Assembly (NCBI GenBank): GCA_964626885.1
Contig: CAZVJA010000127.1
Span: forward strand, 1-14,684
Length of the DNA: 14,684 nucleotides
Origin: CAZVJA01 sp964626885
Lineage (GTDB): Bacteria > Planctomycetota > Planctomycetia > Planctomycetales > Planctomycetaceae
Direction: 5' to 3'
Shown here: one piece after another, positions 8,628 through 14,684 of the stretch
Layout: every line of letters begins with the position of its first letter
Numbering within the stretch: the stretch's first letter is position 1
Position numbers and translations under genes: made by a program
Notes under the pieces: generated by a model
The model's input: only the letters and a program-made list of their open reading frames with translations
Told to the model about the DNA's origin: nothing
Database searches by the model: none

Positions 8628-8643
8628 AAAGGGCATTGGGGAC

Positions 8644-8710
8644 TGTACAAGCCCTCCCTTTTCGAACAAAGGGAACCCCGACATTAAAGGTGATATTAGA
8701 GATGTACAAG
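8644..8710. repeat. paired TGTACAAG direct repeats flanking a 7-bp inverted repeat
   Basis: TGTACAAG occurs at 8644-8651 and again at 8703-8710. Between them TCCCTTT (8655-8661) and AAAGGGA (8668-8674) form an inverted repeat with a 6-nt loop. The cluster begins about 17 bp upstream of the -35 box of the minus-strand promoter, a position where activator or repressor sites are common. Each copy contains the palindrome TGTACA. A regulatory role is inference. Confidence 0.3.
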
Positions 8711-8790
8711 CGACGAGTCGGTAATCTGGATCACAACTCGGCGGTTTTCCAATGATGCCAATACAAAAGTTGGGTCGAAAAATGGGGGAA

Positions 8791-8821
8791 AACCCCGGAA
8801 GTGCAGGGGACTTCCGGGGTT
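8791..8821 (-). terminator. hairpin terminator of the exported histidine-rich protein gene
   Basis: AACCCCGGAAGT (8791-8802) and ACTTCCGGGGTT (8810-8821) form a perfect 12-bp stem with a 7-nt loop, 67 nt after the minus-strand stop codon. The following minus-strand bases run TTCCCCCATTTTTCG, a T-rich tail interrupted by C5. The stem is strong and the tail imperfect. No plus-strand gene ends nearby, so it belongs to the minus-strand gene. Confidence 0.7.
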
Positions 8822-8888
8822 CCGCGCTTCATCGTTGAAGCGTATCGAGATCGCCTCGGGAGAGGCGGTTGATTGGCAAGCCTGTCAG

Positions 8889-9458
8889 TTAGGGGATGTT
8901 AATCGCAATTCCCAGCTTCCTGTTGCCGAATCGGAATTGGTAGGGAACTGGGTTCACCACGGGGGCGACGGGAGCCACCGGGACAGCCGCGAACTGCAGG
9001 TCTTCACGCAGGTGGTGCAGTGTCTCTTCCATCTCTTCCAGCAAGTTGCAGAGGCTACGGAGATCATTGCGGGTCGGTCCGAAGGAGCCGTGCCAGTGGC
9101 CCCAGCCATGTCCATAGAACTGATCGACCGGCCGGATCTCTCGGACCGACTCTTCCACGTGGTGGAAGAGTCGGTCCAGGCTTTCCACGTCAGCCCGCAG
9201 GTGACCAAGATCGGCTCCTTCATGCAGGATTTCATGGATGTGATCGGCGGTCGTGTACATCTCGTAGACGTCGCTGTACAAGTGCCGGTACTGCGGGATG
9301 CGGCGGAAGTTGTTGTGGACTTCCCACGCGGTTCGCGATGCCTGATTCCGCAGTCGCGAAGCTAATTGATCGACGTGGTTGAAGTCCGCGGCATTGACGG
9401 TTTCGGTGCAAATCGTGGTGAAGGCCAAGGCTGCGGTGGTGAAGAATGCCGTCTTCAT
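8889..9458 (-). CDS. small exported histidine-rich helical protein, function unknown
   Basis: Encodes 189 residues. The ATG at 9458 is preferred over 9476: it gives a direct signal peptide (MKTAFFTTAALAFTTIC, cut near VNA-A, residue 23/24) and has GAGGGG about 10 nt upstream. The mature part is mostly amphipathic helix with heptad-like leucines, notably around LDRLFHHVEESV (94-105) and LCNLLEEMEETLHHLREDL (136-154). It carries many histidines, including a GHGWGHWHG loop (116-124) and a paired His at 99-100, which could bind a metal. A Pro/Val-rich linker (about 157-172) leads to a short C-terminal end. I do not recognise a named family. The residue 95-105 coding region is a perfect 16-bp inverted repeat. 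A terminator follows the gene, so it is probably monocistronic. Confidence 0.8.
   Translation of the reverse strand: MKTAFFTTAALAFTTICTETVNAADFNHVDQLASRLRNQASRTAWEVHNNFRRIPQYRHLYSDVYEMYTTADHIHEILHEGADLGHLRADVESLDRLFHHVEESVREIRPVDQFYGHGWGHWHGSFGPTRNDLRSLCNLLEEMEETLHHLREDLQFAAVPVAPVAPVVNPVPYQFRFGNRKLGIAINIP
9143..9177. repeat. perfect 16-bp inverted repeat inside the exported-protein gene
   Basis: GGACCGACTCTTCCAC (9143-9158) and its exact reverse complement (9162-9177) are separated by only GTG (9159-9161). It lies in the coding sequence, covering the codons for about residues 94-105. No T-run follows on either strand, so it does not look like an intrinsic terminator. In mRNA it would form a very stable hairpin. 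Confidence 0.9.
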
Positions 9459-9929
9459 GTTCGTTGTTCCCCTCATGTCCCGAGTGTGAATGGATTCGCT
9501 TTTCCCTGTCGCCCGTTGCCACCCGTGTGACTGCCAATTCTTAATGGCACCTCGTGTGCCATTTTCATTTCGACCGGCAAAAACTGCCGATTTATTTTTG
9601 TAAAATATTTATTCGTAATATGTTATGGATTTCTCGGGAATACTCGCTTGTCCTAAGGTGCTCAGGCCTTTGGTGACATCAAGTTGACTTATTGTGTTTC
9701 CTTTTTGTGACGGTCGCGTTGTCGTTATGACCTTTTCCGTGTGGGGAAGTTGTCAGAGGTCGTCTTTGAAAACTGCTTTCGGGCTGGAGTGGTGGTTGAG
9801 ATGTGGAGGTTTGGGTACGACTACGGCCCGGTTGCGATTTCGACTGTCCCAACCGAGAATAGGCCGCTCTTGCAGCGACCTGTCCCGGTGGATTTCGATT
9901 AAATGAGGCATATCGAGGAAAGGGGTGCA
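9459..9929. other. 471-bp divergent intergenic region with AT-rich island
   Basis: This region lies between two divergent genes and must hold both promoters. Around 9590-9628 it is strongly AT-rich against a GC-rich background, as promoter regions often are, but I see no clear -35/-10 pair for either gene. It also holds the 9543-9563 palindrome and a 5-bp hairpin (CGGCA 9575-9579 / TGCCG 9585-9589) followed on the plus strand by a T-rich stretch. No plus-strand gene precedes that hairpin, so I do not call it a terminator. A 70-codon plus-strand open frame (9694-9906) has no family or ribosome-site support. Confidence 0.5.
9543..9563 (-). promoter_or_regulatory. palindrome with sigma54-like -24/-12 spacing upstream of the exported-protein gene
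   Basis: AATGGCAC (9543-9550) and GTGCCATT (9556-9563) form an 8-bp stem with a 5-nt loop. On the minus strand it reads TGGCAC, then exactly 10 bp between GG and GC, the spacing of sigma54 promoters (TGGCAC-N5-TTGC; here the second half is GTGC). Transcription would begin near 9535, a 77-nt leader. The palindrome gives the same match on the plus strand, so it could instead be an operator or a leader hairpin. Confidence 0.28.
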
Positions 9930-10676
9930 ATGCAGTCTGAAACGGTAATTCTGGGAGGCTTGCGGTGTCGGGTGGTTGAGGCCGAATCCAGCGAAGCCCC
10001 CGCGGAATTGATTGTCGTGCTGTGCCACGGCTTTGGTGCTCCGGGAACCGACCTCGTCCCACTCGGGGCAGAGTTGTTCCATCTGCACCCCGGTCTGGCT
10101 GGCAGAGTGCGCTTCATCTTTCCGGAAGCTCCCCTTTCTCTCGAATCGTTTGGAATGCCTGGAGGTCGAGCCTGGTGGCCCCTCAATGTTGAGAAGCTGA
10201 TGATGTCGATCGAGACGGGGGACTTTCGTGACCTGCGAAGAGAAACGCCCCCCGGCTTGGCCGAGGCTCGCGCGATGCTCACTCAGCTGGTACAGAAAGT
10301 ACAGGACGATTCTGGCCTGCCGACATCTCGTATCGTGCTGGGAGGGTTCTCCCAAGGTTCGATGCTGGCAACTGACGTGTCGCTGCACCTGCCCGACTCT
10401 CCCGCAGCCCTGTGCGTTTTTTCCGGCACGTTGCTGTGCGAAGAAGAGTGGCGGGAGTTGGCGAGTCGGCGCGGTCCATTGCCCGTGTTGCAAAGTCATG
10501 GGACCAACGATCCGATTCTCCCGTTTCAGGGAGCCGAATGGCTACGCGAACTTTTCGAGAACGCGGGTTTCGAGGTCGATTTTGTCCCCTTTCGTGGGAT
10601 CCACACCATCCCATTCGAGGCGTTGCACCGCTTTGCGTCGCTCCTGGGGCGCCTTCTGGGCGAAAATCGGTCTTGA
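9930..10676 (+). CDS. carboxylesterase/phospholipase-type alpha/beta hydrolase
   Basis: Encodes 248 residues, a normal length for the phospholipase/carboxylesterase family (abhydrolase_2). The ATG at 9930 is chosen over 9903 because GAGGAAAGGGG (9915-9925) lies directly upstream. The catalytic triad is visible: S141 in GGFSQGS, D194 in HGTNDPILPF and H225 in GIHTIPF. The oxyanion-side motif HGFGAPGTD is near residues 33-41. No signal peptide is present, so it acts in the cytoplasm on ester bonds of short acyl or lysophospholipid-like substrates; the exact substrate is unknown. The preceding gene is divergent and the next same-strand gene starts 258 bp later, so it is probably transcribed alone. 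Confidence in the family is high and in the substrate low. Confidence 0.93.
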   Translation: MQSETVILGGLRCRVVEAESSEAPAELIVVLCHGFGAPGTDLVPLGAELFHLHPGLAGRVRFIFPEAPLSLESFGMPGGRAWWPLNVEKLMMSIETGDFRDLRRETPPGLAEARAMLTQLVQKVQDDSGLPTSRIVLGGFSQGSMLATDVSLHLPDSPAALCVFSGTLLCEEEWRELASRRGPLPVLQSHGTNDPILPFQGAEWLRELFENAGFEVDFVPFRGIHTIPFEALHRFASLLGRLLGENRS

Positions 10677-10934
10677 TGCGACGGGCATCGCCGGTGAGCG
10701 TCGATCGATGTATACGACCGTCCATTTTCTCACGCCCCAACTCAAAACTCGTTTTTGTACGTCAAACCTTGCGGCGTAAATCGGCGGGGAATCTCGAATT
10801 TCCCTTCGAGAGCTGCAACTTGAGTTCACAGCTTGGTTAAGGGATGCGTATGATGGGAAACTGTCGTGATTTCGGCCGCCGATTCTCGCCGGTCTCTCTC
10901 CTTTATCCCGTGATGCACTGAAACAGAACCTCCG

Positions 10935-13277
10935 GTGAGAACTCCGCTCGGACTCATTCCGCTCCCGGCCGTAATGGCTGCCGGCATCTTCATCGCCAGT
11001 TTCACTTCGCCGGCTGCGCTGGCGCAAGGTGAATCCTCCCTCTCGATCGATCGAGTTGCGGTGGGAATTGGGGGGGCTTACAAGGTTGGCCATTGGACGG
11101 CGATCAGCATCGATATCACAACTGCCGAACCCGGGCCGGTGGAAATGATGGTGGAAGCCCCCGATCCGGACGGGAATTGGGTGGGGCTCCCTGCCGTACG
11201 ACGTGAGCTTCCGGTTGCCGGCAAACATCATTTCGAGACCCTGTTCAAGGTTGGGCAGTTGCGAAACGCATTGCGCGTCGAGGTACGCGATTCGCACGGG
11301 AAGACCTTCCAATGGTCGTCGCAAGGAGAAAACGTCGAGCTGCCCGCACCCGTTCGCCAAACGGCGTTTTTTGTCGCGACATTGGGGCACCCGAGCGGCT
11401 GGCGACAGTTGCACGAGGAAAGTGAAGCGGAATTTGTCGGGTCGACCTCGAAGAAACCGTCGCAGACAGGCTTTCGATTGATCGAGCTCGATTCGTTCGA
11501 AGCGCTGCCGACCGATATCGCCGCCTATCAGTCGCTCGACCTGCTTGTCATCTCGGGCCGCTATGACATCGACGCCAAGCGCAGCGATGTCTTGCGGCAA
11601 TGGGTCCGCTTGGGTGGACACCTTATTGTTTCCGTGGGAAAAGATCCGGCCGGTTTTCAATCGAGTGTATTGCAATCGTGGATTCCTGTTTCGGTCGCCG
11701 GCGGACTTTCCGTGCGGGAAGTTGGTGGGCTTGAAGGTTTCGCGGGACGGGGAACCCGATTGTTACAAGCCGCGGGAAGTACAATTCCGACGGCCAAACT
11801 TGAAGTGCGTGACGGGGTCATTCTGGCGGCGGGGCTCGATGCTCCGTTTGTTGTCCGTTCGGCAGTGGGAGCTGGACGCGTCACCATGGTGGCTGTTGAT
11901 CTCAATACGCCTCCCGTTTCGAACTGGTCTTCCGCCGACGCACTGGGCCGGAGGCTGACCGGCGATATTACGAACGCGGTTCAAGGACGCGCCGCGGATT
12001 CGACCACGCAATTGGCGCGTAGCGGCGTGACCGAGATAGCCTCGCAGCTGTATCAGACGCTGGACGGCTTTTCGGCCGTTTCCCGTTCCTCAACCTGGAC
12101 GGTCATGGGGTTGCTGCTCCTCTATCTGGCGCTCATCGGTCCGGTTGACTACTTCGTTGTCTATCGTTTGCTGAAGCGGCCGCAACTCACGTGGTTGACG
12201 CTTCCCCTGTTTGTCGGGCTGTCCCTCTGGTTCACTTTGTGGGACGGCCGGGCGACCAACGGAACTGAGCTTCGGGCGAATCAACTGGAGGTTGTCGATA
12301 TCGATGCCGCCTCGAACACCGCGACTTTGACGGCCTATGCCGCTGTTTACAGCCCCGAGATGCGCCGGTATCACGTGGACCTGCTCCCCACAAGTTCTCT
12401 CGCCGCCGATGCGGAAGCAGGCAAGTTTCCTTTTCAATCGACTCATACTCGACGCGCATCCTGGCACGGAGTGCCGGAAGATCGGTTCGGCGGAATGTAC
12501 CGCGAAGGAGGGATTGAACTCGGGCGAACATCGTATTCGCTGAGCGCCGATGGAATGGGATTGGCGAATGTTCCGATACCGATCTGGTCCGTGAAAAGTC
12601 TCGATGCCGTCTGGCAGGGGGATATGCCGTCGCCGGTCGAGTCGGAGTTGACCAGCCGCGGCGCGGGTCGGCTGAGCGGTACGTTGAGGCATCATTTTCG
12701 CGGAGAGCTCAAGGATTGGGTTCTGGCACATGGAAGGCAGGTGTATCGTCCCGTCGCAACGACGCGGAATCCCCGGGCAGCGCTGGCGCCGCGTCAAAGC
12801 TGGTCGGTGGCTGACGCCAGCCCGCGGGAGCTTTCCGGCTATCTCACCGGTACTGTTCAGCAGTACGTCGAGAGCAAAGAATCGAAGGAACTCCAGTTGG
12901 TGCGTGAGCAAGTGCTCTATGACAAAACCAGTCGTGATGACGGCTATATTCTGAAAATCCTGACCTTCTATCGGGAAGCGGGAGGATTGAACTACACCGG
13001 GCTCGACAATCATGCCTTGCGTTCGTTCGATCTCAGTCCGCTGCTCGAATTAAATCGCGCCGTGTTGTACGGGCGAATCGACAGCCCCGCGTCCACGCTT
13101 CGTGTCGATGGAAAACCGGTCGAACAGGGGAGTCATTCCACGTTTGTCCGCGTGGTGTTGCCGGTGCGCGATTTGCGAATATCAAATGAATCGCCGAAAG
13201 TCGAAACCGGCGCCGCCGACAATGCCTCGGGGAGTGCCGCCAGCCAGAAGGCCGGGGACAAGGCCGACAAAAAATGA
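10935..13277 (+). CDS. GATase-like exported membrane protein associated with an ABC transporter
   Basis: Encodes 780 residues from a GTG start with only a weak ribosome site. The next in-frame ATG (10974, residue 14) would drop the basic N-terminus of the signal peptide, which ends near ALA-Q (30/31). An Ig-like region (about 35-130) precedes an alpha/beta region resembling a class I glutamine-amidotransferase fold (about 195-335: LLVISGRYD, WVRLGGHLIVSVG, GAGRVTMVAVDL). The whole protein appears to lack cysteine, so no amidotransferase catalysis is expected. Two membrane helices follow (388-410 with GPVDYF, and 418-436), then a long, probably extracytoplasmic C-terminal region (437-780) ending in an Ala/Lys/Asp/Gly-rich tail. 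Proteins with this layout and the GPVDY motif are often found next to ABC-2 transporters. The ATPase gene starts 134 bp downstream on the same strand, so an operon is likely. Role unknown; it may bind a substrate or serve as an accessory subunit in the envelope. Confidence 0.85.
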   Translation: MRTPLGLIPLPAVMAAGIFIASFTSPAALAQGESSLSIDRVAVGIGGAYKVGHWTAISIDITTAEPGPVEMMVEAPDPDGNWVGLPAVRRELPVAGKHHFETLFKVGQLRNALRVEVRDSHGKTFQWSSQGENVELPAPVRQTAFFVATLGHPSGWRQLHEESEAEFVGSTSKKPSQTGFRLIELDSFEALPTDIAAYQSLDLLVISGRYDIDAKRSDVLRQWVRLGGHLIVSVGKDPAGFQSSVLQSWIPVSVAGGLSVREVGGLEGFAGRGTRLLQAAGSTIPTAKLEVRDGVILAAGLDAPFVVRSAVGAGRVTMVAVDLNTPPVSNWSSADALGRRLTGDITNAVQGRAADSTTQLARSGVTEIASQLYQTLDGFSAVSRSSTWTVMGLLLLYLALIGPVDYFVVYRLLKRPQLTWLTLPLFVGLSLWFTLWDGRATNGTELRANQLEVVDIDAASNTATLTAYAAVYSPEMRRYHVDLLPTSSLAADAEAGKFPFQSTHTRRASWHGVPEDRFGGMYREGGIELGRTSYSLSADGMGLANVPIPIWSVKSLDAVWQGDMPSPVESELTSRGAGRLSGTLRHHFRGELKDWVLAHGRQVYRPVATTRNPRAALAPRQSWSVADASPRELSGYLTGTVQQYVESKESKELQLVREQVLYDKTSRDDGYILKILTFYREAGGLNYTGLDNHALRSFDLSPLLELNRAVLYGRIDSPASTLRVDGKPVEQGSHSTFVRVVLPVRDLRISNESPKVETGAADNASGSAASQKAGDKADKK

Positions 13278-13411
13278 ACGTCGCAGGCGCGGGAGCAAAC
13301 GAAGTGCCCGCCGCGCCGCAGTTGAATCGATTCAAACCTTGGTAACGAACACGAAAAATATCGCCAAGTAGACAGTCCTCCACACATCGGGCCTTACGCG
13401 AGAGTCGTCAC

Positions 13412-14338
13412 GTGATTGAAACGCGGAAGTTGACAAAGCGCTACGGAAACCTCATCGCCGCCAATGAGATCAATTTGAGTCTCAAAGAGGGGGATGTGTT
13501 CGGCTTCATCGGCCCCAACGGGTCGGGGAAGACGACCACGATGCGGATGATCGCCACGCTGCTGAGCCCCGATTACGGCGAAGCTTACGTCTGTGGCAAG
13601 TCGATCTACACGCACCCCCAGGAGATTCGCCGACTCGTGGGATACATGCCCGACCTGTTTGGCGTGTATGACGACATGACGGTCATCGAGTACCTCGAAT
13701 TCTTCGCGGCGGCTTACCGCATCAACGGGCCGAATCGTCGGAAAGTGTGCGAGGAAAAACTCGAACTGGTGGACATGGCGTTCAAGCGGGACGCCATGGT
13801 CAACGAGCTCTCGCGCGGGCAGACGCAGCGCATCGGGCTGGCGCGGGTGTTGCTGCACGAGCCGCAAGTGCTGTTGCTCGACGAGCCGGCGAGCGGCCTC
13901 GACCCCCGCGCGCGAATCGAAATCCGCAACCTCCTCAAGCGGCTTGGGGAAATGAACAAGACGATCATCGTCTCCAGCCACATCCTTCCGGAACTGGCCG
14001 ACGTCTGCACACGCGTCGGCATGATCGAAAAGGGAATTCTCATCGTCGACGGGTACGTGGATGAAGTGATGCGCAAAGCCCGCGAGGCTCTGCTGCTGCA
14101 CGTGCGGGTGAAGGGAGACCAGGACAAGGCAGCCAAGCTCCTGGAACAAGTGGATGGAGTGGAGTCGGTCTCAATCAAAAAAGGAACGATCGACGTCACG
14201 CTCAAAAAAGAGACGCTCGATTACAGCGCGCTGCCGACCGCTCTCGTTCAAGCCGGTTTTCAAATCACCTTGTTCCGCGAGGAAGAGGTGAACCTGGAAA
14301 CCGCGTTCATGGAGCTGACCAAAGGAAAGCAGCAGTAG
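13412..14338 (+). CDS. ABC-2-type transporter ATP-binding protein
   Basis: Encodes 308 residues from a GTG start. No strong ribosome site is visible, but the MIETRKLTKRYG opening is typical for these ATPases. All the ATPase motifs are present: Walker A GPNGSGKTT (34-42), signature LSRGQ (133-137), Walker B with D157-E158 (LLLDEPASGLD) and the switch histidine H190 (SSHIL). The Q-loop reads GYMPD, with Asp where Gln is usual; that position often varies in this subfamily. A C-terminal extension (about 215-308) resembles the DUF4162-like regulatory domain of CcmA/NatA/GldA-type ATPases. It powers an exporter whose permease is not in this window and may lie beyond the right edge. It probably works with the upstream GATase-like membrane protein. 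Substrate unknown. Confidence 0.96.
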   Translation: MIETRKLTKRYGNLIAANEINLSLKEGDVFGFIGPNGSGKTTTMRMIATLLSPDYGEAYVCGKSIYTHPQEIRRLVGYMPDLFGVYDDMTVIEYLEFFAAAYRINGPNRRKVCEEKLELVDMAFKRDAMVNELSRGQTQRIGLARVLLHEPQVLLLDEPASGLDPRARIEIRNLLKRLGEMNKTIIVSSHILPELADVCTRVGMIEKGILIVDGYVDEVMRKAREALLLHVRVKGDQDKAAKLLEQVDGVESVSIKKGTIDVTLKKETLDYSALPTALVQAGFQITLFREEEVNLETAFMELTKGKQQ

Positions 14339-14344
14339 GGTTGC

Positions 14345-14435
14345 GGTCAGGCTTCGGGAACGGCCGGTGGGTAGGGTTTTTGGGGGCGAGGGTTCGAGGC
14401 CTCCATCCTCTGGCTTCAGCGGGTCAGGCTTCGGG
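14345..14435. repeat. 14-bp direct repeat GGTCAGGCTTCGGG, two copies
   Basis: Identical copies lie at 14345-14358 and 14422-14435, 77 bp apart. They bracket a G-rich segment and mark the left part of the repeat mosaic. Confidence 0.7.
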
Positions 14436-14443
14436 CTTCAGGC

Positions 14444-14474
14444 ATTGCGGATTTCGGATTGCGAATTGCGGATT
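14444..14474. repeat. short tandem-like repeat ATTGCGGATT with 21-bp period
   Basis: ATTGCGGATT is found at 14444-14453 and 14465-14474, with the related TCGGATTGCGAATT between them. Such GCGGATT/GCGAATT strings recur in planctomycete intergenic DNA as far as I recall; that recall is not checked here. Confidence 0.6.
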
Positions 14475-14542
14475 GCTGACCCAGGACTCGGGACTCTTTT
14501 TCTTTCCATCCTCCGACTTCCGTCCTCGTCTTGATTGCTGTT

Positions 14543-14560
14543 CCGACGACAAGTCGTCGG
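14543..14560. repeat. 18-bp palindrome CCGACGAC-AA-GTCGTCGG
   Basis: The arms CCGACGAC (14543-14550) and GTCGTCGG (14553-14560) are exact reverse complements around AA. It may be an operator-like site or part of the dispersed repeat mosaic. No T-tract follows, so a terminator is unlikely. Confidence 0.6.
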
Positions 14561-14600
14561 CTTGGGAAGAGTCTTCCCCCTCCGTCTGGACTCTTCTGCG

Positions 14601-14640
14601 CCCCTCGCCCCTCGCGGGAGAGGGGCTGGGGGTGAGGGGG
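14601..14640. repeat. dispersed REP-like GC-rich hairpin element
   Basis: GCCCCTC (14607-14613) and GAGGGGC (14620-14626) pair around GCGGGA. The flanks are G- and C-rich (CCCCTCGCCCCTC, GGGGGTGAGGGG). Read on the minus strand it encodes HPQPLSREGRG, a peptide string that appears as a spurious prediction in many bacterial genomes, which marks this as a dispersed repeat and not a gene. Confidence 0.7.
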
Positions 14641-14684
14641 CTTCCTCGCCTCCATCTTCCTCCCTCCGCCCTCCGTCTTGACCG

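Larger units (their letters stand above)
8515..8888. other. 374-bp intergenic region: promoter of the zinc-motif gene and terminator of the exported-protein gene
   Basis: No gene supported. From right to left it holds the minus-strand terminator hairpin (8791-8821), two copies of TGTACAAG (8644-8651 and 8703-8710), a 7-bp inverted repeat between them (8655-8661 / 8668-8674, TCCCTTT/AAAGGGA), and the minus-strand promoter (8598-8627). Confidence 0.6.
14339..14684. other. 346-bp intergenic repeat mosaic
   Basis: No gene is supported. The stretch is a patchwork of short repeats with pyrimidine-rich filler: GGTCAGGCTTCGGG twice (14345-14358, 14422-14435), ATTGCGGATT twice (14444-14453, 14465-14474), a CCGACGAC/GTCGTCGG palindrome (14543-14560) and a GC-rich hairpin element (14607-14626). 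No clear terminator for the ATPase gene is visible. Confidence 0.65.

Noticed and set aside
8515..8709. N-terminal extension of the zinc-motif protein to 8709
   Set aside because: A consensus-like promoter lies inside this stretch and a ribosome site precedes 8514. The added residues show no domain.
9684..9712. TTGACT as the -35 box of an esterase promoter
   Set aside because: No acceptable -10 box occurs at 16-18 bp spacing; the bases there are GC-rich.
9694..9906. Possible small plus-strand gene ahead of the esterase
   Set aside because: It has no ribosome site, family or composition support, and lies where the esterase promoter and leader must be.
10542..11675. Long minus-strand open frame (377 codons) opposite the esterase end and the GATase-like gene
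   Set aside because: It spans two well-supported plus-strand genes and their gap, and its translation is Arg-rich with no recognisable domain. Long antisense frames are expected in GC-rich DNA.
12090..13013. Minus-strand open frame (307 codons) opposite the GATase-like gene
   Set aside because: It lies entirely inside a well-supported gene. The composition is that of a reverse-strand shadow, with no ribosome site or family.
14416..14655. Minus-strand 79-codon open frame
   Set aside because: The translation contains HPQPLSREGRG and similar strings produced by dispersed intergenic repeats, so it is a spurious frame.
1..14684. CRISPR array, prophage, transposon, toxin-antitoxin or defence island
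   Set aside because: I found no spaced identical repeats, transposase or recombinase motifs, paired small toxin-antitoxin frames, or known defence domains anywhere in the window.

Overview
The window (GC-rich, 14.7 kb) looks like chromosomal DNA from a planctomycete. The main evidence is a very large secreted protein with a PVC-type (Planctomycetes/Verrucomicrobia) beta-propeller, HEAT and heme c architecture. Supporting signs are large exported proteins with no assigned function, a GATase-like membrane protein next to an ABC ATPase, and intergenic repeat mosaics of a kind common in that phylum. I cannot name the genus. I see no phage, transposase, CRISPR array, tRNA or rRNA.

Left part (1-6906, + strand): a secreted protein of unknown function (129-1955), possibly an alpha/alpha-toroid glycan-active protein, is followed by a 1575-residue secreted fusion (2179-6906). 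The fusion joins a CehA/McbA-like (PHP-type) metallohydrolase to a PVC-type dehydrogenase propeller, HEAT-like repeats and a C-terminal cytochrome c domain with one CxxCH. Both act outside the cytoplasm, probably in breaking down an organic substrate. The substrate cannot be read from the sequence.

Middle part (6926-9458, - strand): three minus-strand genes, probably in separate transcription units. The first is a Crp/Fnr-family regulator (6926-7642) that lacks both the cAMP-contacting Arg-Ser pair and the cysteines of an Fe-S sensor. It is convergent with the cytochrome fusion, with 19 bp between the stops. The second is a small membrane protein with a zf-HC2-like zinc motif on the C-terminal side of its membrane segment (7999-8514), preceded by a good sigma70-type promoter. 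The third is a small exported, histidine-rich helical protein (8889-9458). It has a clear hairpin terminator, a leader palindrome resembling a sigma54 promoter, and a perfect 16-bp inverted repeat inside its coding sequence.

Right part (9930-14338, + strand): a cytoplasmic carboxylesterase/phospholipase-type alpha/beta hydrolase (9930-10676), then an apparent operon. The operon holds a cysteine-free GATase-like membrane protein (10935-13277) and an ABC-2-type ATPase (13412-14338). Its permease is not in the window and may lie just beyond the right edge. The last 346 bp contain no gene; they are a mosaic of short direct and inverted repeats, including a dispersed element that yields spurious peptide predictions.

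Nothing here proves a new system. The most unusual items are the metallohydrolase-cytochrome fusion with a degenerate metal motif, the zinc-motif membrane protein with reversed domain order, and the perfect hairpin inside the coding sequence of the small exported protein.
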